Source: Diplodia intermedia
Lineage: Eukaryota > Ascomycota > Dothideomycetes > Botryosphaeriales > Botryosphaeriaceae
NCBI GenBank assembly: GCA_021495925.1
Contig: JAKEKT010000009.1
Coordinates: forward strand, 124,001 to 188,000
Direction of reading: 5' to 3'
Length of the DNA: 64,000 nt
Shown here piece after piece: positions 9,406 through 22,124 of this stretch. The translations under genes and the position numbers were made by a program. The first letter of the stretch is position 1; each line of letters opens with the position of its first letter. The notes beneath the pieces were generated by a model that had not been told where the DNA came from, did not search any database, and saw nothing but the letters and a program-made list of their open reading frames with translations.

Positions 9406-10333
9406 TGTGCTGGTGATGATGCGTTCATTGGTTTCACACGGAGCAGGCCCAGACGCTTCTGTGCAAGTGATGGGATCAACACGACGCTTAACACTCTCTC
9501 TGGACTCCGCTTGTCGACTGTGGTCATCGACCTCTCTTCCCCTGGACGAACCGGATGTCTATCCACACCCGTGTTGCGGCTGGGCTAGACCTACCAGGAT
9601 CGAAAAAGAGCCCTGGCGCTTTCGAGGATTGTGACAGAAGCCGCGCACTTGCGTCTCCTCTAGCAGTCATGCTAGCCAGCCCTCCATTCTTCCTCATTAC
9701 TTGACCTTCTTCGGCGGAGATACCCTCGTTTCTAACCTTCGTGGTTTTCCTTCTATGGCACGGCCCCGTAATCTGGCGATCCGGTACTAGGTACCTCGGA
9801 TCACACCTTTCGCACGGCGTGGAAAAGCGGTTTGTTCTCTTAACCTTCTTGTTATTATTTTTACCGGGTGCCTTCTGTCAAGCCCATCACCTGCAGCTTC
9901 TGTACATGTGTTTCTGTATTTCTGTACGACAATAGCGGTGCAAGCCAAAATGCGAACGTTGCTGTGACCTCTTTGCGCTTTCTACCATTGCGCACCTTTA
10001 GCTGCGAAACTCGACTAACCCCACCATGTGAACCGGGAAATCAAACTAAGTAGCTTGGCGCTTCTTATCACCCGCTTCGCCGCTATCTTGAATCCATTTT
10101 GCCGCTCCTACAGCACCGGTGATGGTGGACTACGCCCTGGGACGCCGAGCTTCCTGCGGCCACGACAATTGGACACCGATGTAAGCCATCGCCCAGTTTG
10201 CGACACCGCGGTTGAATTCTCCAGCACGCCATCGCGTGTGACCAGCTGTGAACATTACATATGAAGGCTCTCGAGCCTGTCGATAATTCTCCTGGACAAC
10301 ACAGTACTCGCTCTCGAGGTTCATAGCGCAAAC
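9406..10333. other. Intergenic
   Basis: About 930 bp with only short unconvincing frames. The right end is the presumed promoter of the beta-lactamase-fold gene. Confidence 0.45.
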
Positions 10334-11825
10334 ATGGAGTCCTTCAGCAGCACCGTCGCAACCTTCCTCAATCCGCAGGGACCCGATGCGCAGCCACTAC
10401 CCCGCGTCTCGTTCGGAGCAGTGAACCGCTCGGGTATGCAGCGCCGGCTTCTTGCGGGCACAGCGCTGATGCTTCTCAAGGCACCTTCAAGTACCTGAAG
10501 ACCTTCGGCGATGACGCGCAGCCCGGCACCAACGCCGATCCGTCGGACAACGTCGACACGCTGTGGACGATTGCGTCCTCCACCAAGTTCATCACCACCA
10601 TCGCGGCTTTGCAGTGCGTCGACAAGGGTCTGTTGACGTTGGACGGCGACATCGGAGACGTCCTGCCAGAATGGAAGGATCCCAAGATCCTGACAGGCTT
10701 TACCGAGAATGACGAGCCGGTGTTTGTGCCTGCGAAGAACACTGTTACTCTGCGGTTCGTGTGATGCTTGTCCTGAGTTCTCTCCCGTCGATTTCCCGGG
10801 GGGATCTCTGTTGATGTGAGGAGCTACAGGCGTTTGCTTTCGCACAACAGCGGCACTGCGTATGCCTTCGAAAGCGAGACCCTCCAGAAGTACCAGGAGC
10901 TGCGCGGTCCCCAGCCGCACCCAACCACGGTGGTACGTGCAAACCTCCACTTCCCCTTCTAGGACCTCTATAGATGGGAAGTTACCGACACGAGCAACTC
11001 CAGAAAGAGGCATACGAACTCTTCCTTGTCGAGGAACCCGGCACCAAATGGATGTACTCCCCCGGCATGGATTGGGCAGGCCTGATGGTACGTCCCTGTC
11101 CCAACCACCACCTCCAAGCAGAAGAGCCACCAACAACGAGAAAAAAAACAACCTCTCAGATCGAGCGCGTCACCAACCTCCCCCTCGGCGCCTACATGCA
11201 AACCCACATCTTCACCCCGCTCTCCATCGCCCCCACCTCCATCCTCTACCACCCGGACCGCCACCCGGACGCCATCGCCCGCCACGCCGCAACCTTCCGC
11301 CGCGACCCGTCCGACCCCGCCGTCCTCGCCGCCATTCCGGACCCCTCCAAGCCGACCGCCGACGACTTCGGCGGCGGCGGCCTCGTCGCCACCGCGCCCG
11401 CGCTGCTCGCCATCTACGCCGCCATCCTGCGCTGCGGCGGCGGCGGCGAAAACAACATCTTGAGCGCCGCCATGGTCGACGAGATGTTCGCGCCGCAGCT
11501 GGACGCGGCGAGCCGGCGGCGGGGCCTGAGCAGCATCGAGAAGGTCGATCCCGGCGCGCTGTGCGGCGTCCCCCGCGGGGCACCGATCCAGTACGGGTTG
11601 GGCGGGCTGCTGAACGTGGAGGATGTCCCGGACGGGAGGAGGCGCGCGGGGAGCGTCGCGTGGAGCGGGATGCGCAACTTTTACTTTTGGATCGATAGGC
11701 GCGGCGGCGGCGTGGCGGGGTTGCAGGCCATGCATCACTTGCCGTGTGGGGATGAGAAGACGGTGGAGCTGTTGGGGGCGTTTGAGAGGGCGGTTTATCG
11801 GGCGGCTGCGGGTGTGGAGGGCTGA
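10334..11825 (+). CDS. Class C beta-lactamase-fold serine hydrolase/transesterase
   Basis: Five exons: 10334-10433, 10481-10754, 10830-10932, 10974-11087 and 11160-11825, giving 418 residues. The introns (47, 75, 41 and 72 nt) all have GT-AG ends; the third is very short and its acceptor is the least certain. The catalytic S-x-x-K is at Ser66-Lys69 (A-S-S-T-K), after T-L-W-T-I. A conserved L-R-R-L-L-S-H-N-S-G lies across the second splice, and the second catalytic element is Tyr187-Ser188 in W-M-Y-S-P-G-M-D-W-A-G. Near the end, G-M-R-N-F-Y-F-W-I-D fills the place of the lactamase KTG strand. This pattern is shared with fungal esterases and LovD-like acyltransferases, so hydrolysis or acyl transfer on an ester is likely. 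No signal peptide is visible, suggesting a cytosolic enzyme. No polyketide genes are nearby, so a secondary-metabolism role is unsupported. Confidence 0.85.
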
Positions 11826-12580
11826 GGGAGGGGGGAATGGTGGTTGTGGTGGGCGGCTTGGTTACGGGGGTAGTGGGATCTTGCGTCTGGACGTGTTTGC
11901 AGTCTTCGGGCTCGCATCTATGTCCGGATGTCTGCTTCAACTGATCACGCAGGAAGGTTTCGACGGCCAGCATAGAGCGCAGCTGGATCGGAATCTTTTG
12001 CGCCCACCACGATTCCGACCAATTCGGACACCGCTGGTCCGAGCTTTCTTTGGTTTGTTGTTGTTTCCTTCTCTACTTCCTCCATTCGATTGAGTATATA
12101 GGGTGCTTGAGCTGGCGAATTAACTAACTGTCATACAACTGTGCTTGTCATTGGAGCATACGGTAACTCATGTGGCCCATATAAAAACAAACAAGGGTAG
12201 AAACAGATGAAAACGTTCCGGATGCGTAAGCCGTGTAGGGAATGAATAAATATTGATAAGACTGGAGTAGGCCTAAGCTCTAGCTGGGCTTGGTGACAGG
12301 GCAGTGTTACCCGTCGGAGTCGACTTGCCCCGAGTAGTAGCCACGCAGTCAACACGCCCATGTCCCTCACCGGCATTCACTGCCGCAACACACTGAACAC
12401 CGCCCACTAAGGCACCCACTTAAATGATTTAAAACCTTGCTTTTTCGCTGCGGCCCAGGCGGCAACGGAATCCGGCCGAACGTACACCCGCCATGCTGGC
12501 TATATAAATCTCCCTTACCCAGGCCACTTCACCTTTCCTTCCTTCCTCCGACACCTTACTCACCTACAGAATCGGCAACC
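11826..12580. other. Intergenic
   Basis: About 755 bp without a supported gene. The 3' end carries a TATA-like box of the next gene at about 12503. Confidence 0.45.
12501..12508 (+). promoter_or_regulatory. TATA-like box of the rhodopsin-fold receptor gene
   Basis: TATATAAA about 78 bp before the ATG at 12581, followed by a CT-rich leader, a normal fungal arrangement. Confidence 0.45.
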
Positions 12581-14266
12581 ATGGCGAACTACCAACCCCA
12601 TGAGAGCCAAACCGCCATGATCTTGGCGGTTCAAATCCCTACTCTGGCTATAATGCTACTTGTCCTCGCCGCTCGGTTCCTCGACCGCGCTTATTTCACT
12701 CGCCGTCTCCTCGCCTCGGATTGGCTCATCATCCCTGCTTCTGTATGCAAAAGTTCCTCAATTCCAAACACGTTGATTTGCAAAGAGATACCACTTATTT
12801 GATCTTAGATTTTCGTCGTCGCCTGCAACGGCATTCTCGTGGCAGGCCTTTCAACCGGGATGTCTTTGCACGTTTGGGACATCAAGGAGGATTGGATAAC
12901 CACGGACCTGAAGCTCACCTTGGCCTACCGGCTCCTATTCGGTGCATCTGCTGTTCTCATTAATGTCTCGATCTGCCTCGCCTACATGCACTTGTTCCCA
13001 CAGAGCAAGGTCAACATGTGGTTTTGTCGCTGCATGATCGCGTACTGCGCCATCGCCGGGGTTGTCTTCATCTTCGTGACCACGTTCGCCTGTAACCCGG
13101 TCTCGGAATTCTGGAATCCATTCGGTTTACACAGTAACCACCGGAACGAAGAGGAAATACTCATAGCAGCGGTGATACAGAAGTCCACTAGCGAGATCGT
13201 CGTCTTCGCATGGCCGGTATACTTCATCTGGACACTCAAACTGGCGCGAACAGTCCGCGTAGGACTGAGCATCTTGTTCTCTGCCGGAAGCGTGTAAGTC
13301 TTCTTCTCTCACCCTATTGTTCCGCACAATGCGACCTATGACAAGGAAAAAAGAAAATAACCCCATCCCAGCGTCTCCGCCATCGGCCTCGTCAAGATCT
13401 GGTACGTGTGGTACGCCTTCACTCACGGGGACGGCGACATTTCCTGGCACGCCGTGCGTCTCATGCTCATAGAGACTGTCGAGCTCAACCTTTGCCTCGT
13501 CTGCGCCTGTCTTCCGCATGTCAAACGCATCATCAAGATGCTGTGCTGCTTCCGCCTTCGCCGTCGCGACAGGATGACTTCGGAGGTGAGAGACGACGAC
13601 AACGCCGCTGCTGCCGCCGCTCCTGCCGTCGCATACCAGCACAAGACCCTCACCATCGACTTCGCCGACGTCCACCACCCGGCACCGATCCCGCTGCGCC
13701 CTCTGGCCCGCCGCCGCTCCGACCCGTTCTCCCTCTCGGACTTCACCAACCCCGACGACCCGCCGCTGCCCAGATCGACCACGCTCGCGTCGCTGCGCAG
13801 CGCCGGCAGCGTCACCATGCCCGACGCGCCGCGCCCCCGCCTGCGCCCGTCCTCGCCGCTGTCGTCGCCCCACTCGTACCGCCCGCGTCTCGTCGCGCCG
13901 CGCATGGTCGCCCCGTCCGCCGACTTCGACGTCACCGAGACCATCCACGCCATCTACCGCTCGGGCAGCCTGTCCTCGCGCCTCACCGGTGGTGATGTTC
14001 CGCCGCCGCCGCCAATACAGCAGGGCGCTCCGCCACCGCAGCAGTGCGCCTCGCCGCTACAGCGGTACTGCGCCTCGCCGCCGCAGAGCCCTCCCCAGGT
14101 GAAGCAGCAGAGGAGGACCCCGAAGCAAAAGCGGGGTTCGCCGTCGCTTCCGCGCTCGCCTGGCTCCATGGACCTGCGCAGGGAAGCGCCGCGGCCGCCG
14201 CCTCCGAAGTACCGTGGCGCCAAGGCTGAGGGTGGTGGCTTGGACGACGACGACGATCGGGAATGA
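12581..14266 (+). CDS. PTH11-like / fungal rhodopsin-fold integral membrane protein
   Basis: Three exons, 12581-12742, 12809-13293 and 13372-14266, give 513 residues; the introns of 66 and 78 nt have GTATGC...TAG and GTAAGT...CAG ends. The first 270 residues hold seven hydrophobic helices: about 13-33, 45-70, 94-117, 129-149, 184-202, 208-232 and 244-268. D-W-L-I-I-P-A at the second helix and C-N-P-V-S-E-F-W-N after the fourth are typical of the ascomycete rhodopsin-like family that includes PTH11-related receptors. There is no N-terminal CFEM domain. The remaining 240 residues form a long Pro/Ser/Arg-rich cytosolic tail. The family is thought to act in sensing surfaces or small molecules at the plasma membrane. 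The role here is inferred from family only. Confidence 0.85.
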
Positions 14267-15275
14267 CTATTTGCAGGCAAGATGAGCGGACGTCGTGTCG
14301 CTCGTTAGCCCGACCAGTTGTTTTTTTTCGATATAACGGATAACGAATGGGATGAACGAACGAAACGCCAGGAATCATGAAACGGGGATCGAAATTTTAG
14401 AGGGATGATGCTTGCAGAGGAACAGCCGAGGACGTCGTTGGGACGGAGGGTCCGCGCTCAGATAGAAACGGGCTTTCAGCAAATAGGAGAGATGGGAAAA
14501 GGCCCTACCTAATAATTAGCTGCGAATTCCATCGATTGTGAATGGGGTGAAAAAACATGGTCCATGCACTCCATTGTTCTCTAGATCATGAAAAGACACT
14601 AACCTGAGCAGGCCCCTCGAACCCAACTTGAGACAGTGAGGTATATATGTCAAACAGCTCCATCATCCATCAAGCCTCTCAAGAAGCCGCCGATCAAACC
14701 CGAAGTTGTGTTCGTTACACAGACACAGTCAGCTTAATGACAAAGGCATTCCATTGCCGATGTCGTAAGGCCCACCTCCGATAAGAATGTCTTGCCAAGT
14801 AAGTCCGCAGCTTACCAGCCCCACGTGCCTCCGGCCCAAGTACCTGGTTGTTCGGTGGTACGACGTCAATAATCCCCGCGCGTCGATCCCTCACTCTGGG
14901 CCTGGCGACAGCTTCGCGGTGCGACTCAGCGAATACGAGGTGTTTCCGAGAAATGCTTCCCTGACACCGCCATCGTCGCGGTGGTGCCGCGCGGCTGAAC
15001 GGGTGTTTGGTGGTGATCGGCGAGCTGGGCATGACTCGAAAACACTGGCACGGGGTATGCTGCCGGCCAACTTCTGGCTCCCATGAAATTGTGTTGCAGA
15101 CTCGGCAGGCGCAGATCACTTCACCAGAGATGTCCTTTCTTCACTGCGGCAAGCAATGGTCATGGTCTTCATGGGCTCTTTGAACAATTGCTATTTCTCC
15201 AACGCGCTATTTACACACTCCCTAAATGTCATATCTACATGGTATATAAACAAGAATTTCAAGTTGGCGACACAT
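14267..15275. other. Intergenic between convergent genes
   Basis: About 1 kb between the receptor gene (plus) and the FMN oxidase gene (minus). A 134-codon minus-strand frame at 14715-15119 has no recognisable features and was not accepted. Confidence 0.45.
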
Positions 15276-16493
15276 CTAGCTGTACCAGTTGTTGAAATTG
15301 TACGAAACCTGCAGCATCAACGGTGTTAGCGCTCTCATCCGCAAACAGCGGTTGGATCAGTTCGAACTTACGTAGCGGGTATCAATCTTCTTCAGGTCCG
15401 GAACACCCAGGTTGCCGGCGTCGATGGCGAGCTCGTGCTTGAACAGGTTGATGGCCTTGGTGACGCCCTCCTCGCCGAAGACGTTGGAGTACATGAACGG
15501 GCGGCCGAGGCCGACGGCCTTGACGCCGAGCGCGAGCAGCTTGATGGCGTCGGCGCCGTAGCGCACACCGCCGTCGGCGTAGACCTCGGTGTTCTTGAAG
15601 ATTTCAGGGGCCTGCTCGTGGATCTCGAGCGCGACCTCGAGCGGCGAGGGGCTGCCGTCGAGCTGGCGGCCGCCGTGGTTGGACAGGTAGATGGCAGGAG
15701 CGCCCAGCTCGACGGCCTTTTGCGCGTCCTCGACGCTCATGATGCCCTTGGGGATGATGGGCAGGCGGGTCATGTTGCGCAGCTGCTGGTAGTACTCCCA
15801 GGTGAAGTAGGTGTAGGACGAGTCGGCAGAGCCGACGCCGAAGCGGGCGGCGCGGTGGCGGTTGCCGTCGGCGGCCGAGTCGACGGTGAGCACAATGCCG
15901 GCGAAGCCCGCCTTCTCGGCCGTCTGCAGCTGCGTGCGCACGGCGTCGAGGCTTTCCTGCACGTACGTCTGCTGCCACAGCACCTGGCCGGCCTTCTTGG
16001 CCGCCTGGATCTCGTCCTTGGACTTGGACGAGAAGTCGGAGACGACGTACAGGATGTTCTCGGCGGCGGCGGCCTTGACGAAGTTGACCTCGCCGTCCTC
16101 GTGGGCGTAGCCGGCCTTGGCGCACGGGCTGATGAAGAAGGGGGCCGACACGTTGCGGCCGAGCAGGGTGGTGGGCAGCGTCTGCTCGATCTTGGTGATG
16201 TCGACGAGCACGCGCGGGCGGAAGCGCACGCGGCCGTAGGCCTCGAGGTTGTTGCGGTACGACCACTCGCCGGCGGCGCCGTTGCGGTAGTAGGTGTAGC
16301 TCGACAGGTTCATGTAGTTGCGGGCCACGTAGTCGAAGTCGGGCAGGCCGACGATCGAGGTGATGTTGGGCAACTCGCCCGGCTGCAGGTCGGCGAGGAC
16401 CTCGGACATGCCGGTGTCGGGCTCATTGAGGAAGGTACGGGCCGCGAGAGCGGACTGGGCCAGGAGGGCGAGAGGGAGAGCTTGGAAAAGCAT
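15276..16493 (-). CDS. Secreted FMN-dependent 2-hydroxyacid oxidase/dehydrogenase (lactate oxidase-like)
   Basis: Two exons on the minus strand: 16493-15372 and 15308-15276, giving 384 residues. The 63-nt intron (GTAAGT...CAG) changes the end from a premature stop to V-S-Y-N-F-N-N-W-Y-S. Residues 1-17 form a signal peptide (LFQALPLALLAQSALA), so the enzyme enters the secretory route, unlike mitochondrial cytochrome b2 or peroxisomal glycolate oxidase. FMN_dh motifs are clear: S-P-C-A-K-A-G-Y near the N-terminal strand, L-T-V-D-S, active-site His273 in S-N-H-G-G-R-Q-L-D-G, then D-G-G-V-R-Y-G at about 307 and G-L-G-R-P-F-M-Y. There is no cytochrome b5 domain. It should oxidise an L-2-hydroxy acid such as lactate, with oxygen the probable acceptor (giving H2O2 or a decarboxylated product). 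Several N-x-S/T sites fit secretion. Confidence 0.88.
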
Positions 16494-19400
16494 GGTGGAA
16501 TCGGGAACGCACAGCGTTCGAAAGAATGACGAGCGGTGGGAAGAGAACGAAGCGCGTGATGGAGAAGCAAATGCAGAAGCAGGGAGTTTGAAGGCTACTT
16601 ATATCGCCAGCCTGGAGGCTGGGGCGTGTCAGCCAGGACGCGGCCTGCTTCCGTTCCTCAACGCCATGTGCAAAGCGGAAAGTCGTCGAGGCTCGAGGTC
16701 GGCTAGTTTGATAGGCGTCAAACCCCGCCCGGGTCTGCATTGCTAAATCGGGGAGGCACGGGCAGTGATAGTGGCGCAACAGGGAGGGGTCGACGCGAAA
16801 AGTCGGTACAGATTGAATTGGCAGAGCCCGATCAGGAGGCAGGTTAAAGCGGAGGCGACCGCGACTTCGAGATTTACGAGTCGCAGGTGTTGGCGGAGGG
16901 CAGGCGCGATGCTTGGTGCCCGCTTGGCAACGGCTTGGCAACGGCTTGGCCGCCGTTTCAACCGGGGCCGGAGTGCCGTGATTGGCCCGTTGGGAGGCCG
17001 TTGAAACGGGGCGCTGGAAGCGTGAATAGAGATAAATGACAGTGCCGATCTGGACCTTCCTATAAGGCTGCAGCCGCAGCACGCAACCCCCGCGGCCGGT
17101 TTCTTGAGAGCCGCAATGCTGGTTGATCTCCGTATATCCGCCCACGCCGTAAGAACTTTATCTCTGCCATGGTCCCAGAACGGGCATGTCGCTTCTCTTT
17201 CGCGTGCAAACGGATCGCTCTTTCCGCTTTACCACTAGCAGTGATTGCCACGGGCCAAGATCAGATTTCAAATCATCCATAAGCAACCACGCCAAGCACG
17301 GCTGTGCATGTTGCCGCACGCCGGGCCGATGCTGCGGCGGAACGCGGGCGCAAACGGCCAGACATTTCGCCTGAGTCAGAGGAGCCGGAGAGGTTTGCGC
17401 CCTGTCTCCGATCAATTGACGCCGCTTACGCGCGCAGCGCGCCTGAGTTGGTGATAGGAGGACCGGACGAAGCTCCTGTCACCTGAGTAATCATCGAGCG
17501 TTTCAACTTCGTACCTGCCGAACCGAAAAGAAATCCTTTCCATGCAGTTGGCACAATCTGAGTGGTCAGAGACCGCCGTCAGGGGAACCTGCTCCGCCCG
17601 ACGGTCCGCCGCATTCCTATTCCGGTGCCAGGGCCGTTTTCTGGACGTCTGTGTTCGCCAACTTTCTCCCCACGGAATACTAGCGCAATGAATCTGCTGC
17701 AAAGCGGTGTCGGGGCTGGCTCGGTAAATCCTCCAAGATGAGCTGGGATGCCCCGCCCAAAGAGCATGTTTCAGCCCTTTTTGCCTCCTTATGTAGAGCT
17801 GTATTGTATTCTCGTTCAAGATACAGCTGCCGTGGAGCAGCATTCGAGCCCAAAATCAGGAGATTGGCCTGTTGATACTACGAACTACATTGTATGTACC
17901 TTCCTTGACCTCGTTCCGCAGAAAAGTGCTTCCGCCATGCCGGTAGTCCTTCACCTCGTCGCAAACATGTGTTTTCTCCTGGACAGCAGTAGAACATCAG
18001 TCCAGACTCGAGGCCAAGGCATTGCTGAGCTGCACACGAAAACACCACAGAGCAGATGGTGAGAGATTGAGCAAGTCGTGCTGTTGTATGCACTTCCGCC
18101 TCCACTCCTCCAGCCAAGCACACACGGCAAGCTTTGCAGCGCGCTTGGCGCATGATTCTCCCCTTAACCCAAGAATCTCGCCATAATTGCGGAGCCAGCA
18201 CGTGGAGTATCACACGAAGATGTGCGCTTTTCACAGGGATCAAAGGAACATCGCGGGAGAATCCGAACCTTCCGCCATTCCAACAGAAGGGTTCGACGTG
18301 TAATTAACGGACCACGTTCAACTTCAAAACTGCTCGTGTCAACTTTTCTGGTCATTCAATGCGTGCCTCTTTGTGAAGATACCCTCTCGGCGCGCGTATA
18401 CGCCCGCATGATTCTAGAACTCCATTCTACCTCGTATATTAATTACCCTTATTCTCCGTCTCTACGTAGATCGTTTAATATAGCACATGACCCACCCTGC
18501 TCCGCTTTTCGGACTCTGATTCACGCCCCAGCTTGTATGGTATTTAACCCCCTGCTTCAGTGCTCCACTTCTACGGCCGACAAGAACGGCCTATCAATGC
18601 TTACCTGTAGGGGTCTTCCTCACTAAGGCGCGTGGATAATAACGTCTCTCCTTCTCCAGGTATCCTCAATCGCAGAGTACTTCGTCACAAAATGGAATCT
18701 GATTGTGCGACATCCAGAAAACGACCAAGGAAAAGAATTAGAAAATGGGAGCGGAGACTACAGTCGGCTGCAGTATAATTTGGCAGAGTGTTATGATAGG
18801 TATGCAAAATGGTGCAAGCATTGGCGAACATCTGGATGTTGAGAGCCAAGCCACCCTGAACACTAAACAGTGTTATCATCCCACTTCTCTTTCAACAGTC
18901 GGGAACCCTGTTCAACTTAGTGTGGCTCCTTCCTTTTCTATGCCGTAGGACCTACGGAGAGACTTCACTGATAGCTGCCTGCGCTTTTGATGATTGTCTT
19001 TCTGGCAATGGTCCTGACACAGCTGCAAATTACACCGCAGAGCACTGGAAGATGGACTGGAGAGAGGCTTATACTTATCAGATCATGCTATTGTCCTAAT
19101 GTTCGTTCTCCATAAAAGCCACAATACGTAATGTTGCTTCCATCGCCCGAGGATCGCCGGAAAACAGCTAGTGCCAGCACGGTGTGACCTCCAGCCACTT
19201 CAAAGTATCTGTGGATTGCCAGTAGTCAACTCCCAAATAAAAGTACAGAGAGTATCATGAGGTTCCCTCTATTGCCGGAGTTAGTCTTACATCTGATTAT
19301 TCTGATCTGCCGTGCCTACCTCCCCGCATGTGGGTTCTCGAGGTTGGTCTGCACACGCTCTACACATTTCGATCCCCCTTTTTACACTATCGCAATCAGC

Positions 19401-19795
19401 CGTACAATCTCTTTCATTTTTAAATGCAAAGACAAAAAAAATTCCGGTATTTTCTATGGTGTCGGTGACTGACCTCAGCTGTAGGATACTTGCGATTGAA
19501 ACACATGCCCCGCGTTATGGACCTGGATACAACAGACATTTGAAAGAGTTGGCAAAAACTCGCTCACAAATACTCTGCTCTCTCCTTTCCGTTCACAAGA
19601 GTGGTCCTTGTCTGTGAGTCAAGATGATAGAGTGTAAGTGTTATTAGAGCACTCAGAAAATGTCGGTCAATCTGATGAATTTCAACTAGCCTAGCCAGAT
19701 CCAACGCAGCTCGCGCATTTTGTCTATACCAAACTCCACGCTACAAAGAAAACTTCGAGAGTCCTTGTCATCGGACTCACAAGACCATCAACACA
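16494..19795. other. 3.3-kb gene-poor region
   Basis: No frame here passes as a gene; the longest (up to about 240 codons, overlapping the oxidase start, and 134 codons near 18222) lack domains, plausible composition or splice extension. The left end is the oxidase promoter. It contains a pair of inverted 10-bp copies, CCGTTTCAAC at 16953-16962 and GTTGAAACGG at 17000-17009. No tRNA or transposon could be identified by eye. Confidence 0.5.
16598..16604 (-). promoter_or_regulatory. TATA-like box of the FMN oxidase gene
   Basis: ATATAAG on the minus strand, about 105 bp before the ATG at 16493. Confidence 0.35.
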
Positions 19796-22039
19796 TCAGT
19801 CCGCCGGCCGCCCCTTATCCACCCAGCTCGCCACAATCCCTCTACACACTTCTTGATAATCCTTCCACACCCGCTCATCCCTCTCCACATCCTCCGTCGT
19901 CCAAAACATCGTCCATTGACTCCCGTCCCACGCATCCACCTTCAAAGTCCCGGTACTGCGCTCAAAGTACCACTTGTTGACCGGGTTATCGCGCCTGCTC
20001 CTCCACACGACGCCATCCGGGAAGCACGTTCGTACCATCGCCTTGAACACCACATCCGCCACGCCACCGGAGCCCTGCGCGCGCTTCAGCACCGCGAACT
20101 TGTCAAGGTACGGCACGGGCGGGCGGGGGATGCGCTCGCCATCCGGGCCGATGGCGTCGGGCGGGTATTCCCAAGTCAGGATGGCGCCGCCTTCGTACTC
20201 GCCGGCGATGATGATGCCAGCGAGCTTGTTCTTTATGCGGTCCATGTAGTGCTGCACATCGAGCTTGCGGCCAAACGAGTCCTCGATGAGGTGCACGAGG
20301 CGCGGGAAATCGATGCGGGGATCGGTGAGGTCGAGGCTCGGTTGGCCGGGTTGTGGCGGCCGCCACGGCTCCGTGTTGGGGTTGGGGATCATGGTGACGG
20401 GCATGCCACGTTTGACGAACGTCGCGGGCATGATGGAGGGGATTTGAGCAAGAGGGGAGTCGGGGTGGGAGGAGGATACCATGGGCTTGTCAGTAAGGAG
20501 GTTGTGGATGAGAGGATTCTTCTGTTGTCGAGTGCGGACTCCAGGAGTTGAGGGGTCGTTCGGCATGGCAGATATGGCAGCTTCTGCTGGGGTCAGAATC
20601 AAGGCCGACGAAACAGGCGGGAGGAGTCTCAGAGTCCTTTGCACCAAATCCAGGTTCTTCAAATGGCGGAGGGGCTTGTCCGGAGACCCCAACACGCGGG
20701 GGTTCACAGGAGGAAGTAATGCCAATTCTCGCTTCGTGAATTTGGAAAAAGCAGTCGGCAGCCAACCCTTCTTCTTGGCTTGTTGCGACATGGCTCTCTG
20801 GGCCTCCTGGAGATCTTTCCTGATATCCTCGTACTCTTGCTCCAGGTTGATGAAAACATGCGCGCGATCGTCGCGGTTGGGGAAGGGAACTCCCCCAAGA
20901 GGATCCAAAACAATGACCCTCTCCAGCGTCATCTCCGGAGATGCAGCAGTGTCTTTCCTTTCCGCGATGTTTTGGATGCCTGAAAACTGGCGGGTCAAGG
21001 CAAGCATAGCATCGTCGGGCTGCACCCTCGCAACCTTAAAGTCACCCTTCGTGAACGCTATTGGCGGGATGACGGGGATCTTTCCGCCATGCAGTACTGG
21101 AAGTAGGAGGTTCGGATATTCAACCTTGACCCCGCCTCGCACTTCGAGCAGGTTCGAGAAAAACTCATTCTCGTAATTGGCGACGCTGAGGGCATCATTG
21201 ATGCGTACCGCGCCCTGGGGGGTGGTGCGGCGGAGAGACTCAACAACGCGGTCTGCCTGCTCATTTGCCTTGTTCCGCCATTCTTTCGTGAGCCTTTCCG
21301 GCGCATCAGGAGAGCCTTCCTCGTCGCAGTCTACCACGACTGCTATGCTCAGCCCGAGGCGCACAAGCTGGCCAAGAGTCAGGCCTACGCCGTACAACGT
21401 CGCCTCGTCCCACAAATCGACAGCCCGGACCTTGACCAGAGCTATGTGCAAGGGCTGGACGACCTCTTCCGGTATAGCTTCTTCTGGAAGCTCCTGGTGA
21501 ATGAAAACGGGACTCTCCTGCATCGCCCTGGTCGGAGCGTATAGGCTGCCCAGGTTGACCCCCGTCTGCTTCAAGCGCCAGCCATTGTGCTTCTCGACGG
21601 CAGCGGCAGTTTCGCGCTCCAGGTGTTGCTCATACTTCTTTGCGGTGCGGTGCGCCTGCTTCTTCCGCGTCTGAGGCTGGTATCGGGCAAGATAATTGCG
21701 GGCATCACGCTTCGTCGCGGTGGTGCTAAGCACGGATAGAATGAATTCGCGCTCGTGGTCGACATGGTCCGGGATGACAGTCGGCGTCGTCGTCACAATG
21801 TCATCTTCTCGGGGATCGGGGCGCACGCTGTTTCCAAAGCTCGCGGCGGGTTGACGGAGACGCTGGAAAGGCGCAGGGCAATCAATGGCAGCCGCAGACT
21901 GGTGGCGGCGACAAATTAGCGCGGGTGCCGCGATAGAGCGAGATCGGAGTTAAGCATTAGAAGGGACCAAACGCACGCGACGGCGCAAACGGGCAGTAGT
22001 GGAGGCTCGCGCCGTCAGGGCGCTGCGGAGGACGCTCAT
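19796..22039 (-). CDS. ARG2: N-acetylglutamate synthase, mitochondrial (arginine biosynthesis)
   Basis: Two exons on the minus strand: 22039-21977 encodes MSVLRSALTARASTTARLRRR, and 21898-19796 the rest, giving 721 residues. The 78-nt intron (GTGCGT...CAG) removes an in-frame TAA. The first 21 residues are Arg/Ser/Ala-rich without acids, a clear mitochondrial presequence; this decides the start, since exon 2 has no upstream ATG. The central part is the degenerate amino-acid-kinase-like region of fungal synthases. The C-terminal 170 residues form the NAT domain, with I-I-A-G-E-Y-E-G-G-A-I-L-T-W, Y-L-D-K-F-A-V, G-S-G-G-V-A-D and N-P-V-N-K-W-Y-F-E-R-S. It makes N-acetylglutamate from acetyl-CoA and glutamate, the first step of arginine synthesis, and in fungi works with the arginine-sensitive acetylglutamate kinase in mitochondria. 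A TGAGTCA site 86 bp upstream suggests cross-pathway control. Confidence 0.92.
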
Positions 22040-22124
22040 GTCTCAGAGGACGAAGAAGGCGCTGCCTCGGGCGAAGAGCGAGAGCAGCAGCTTGGGCATA
22101 GCTTTTGGTAGTGGTGGTGAGGGG

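Noticed and set aside
10334..11825. Beta-lactamase-fold gene as part of a polyketide cluster (LovD-like)
   Set aside because: No polyketide synthase, P450 or transporter lies beside it, so only the fold is claimed.
15435..16529. A 364-codon plus-strand frame opposite the FMN oxidase
   Set aside because: It is the reverse of the high-GC codon pattern of a clear FMN_dh gene and has no domain.
18222..18626. A 134-codon frame in the 3.3-kb gene-poor region
   Set aside because: No recognisable features and no splice-consistent extension; one open frame of this size is expected by chance.
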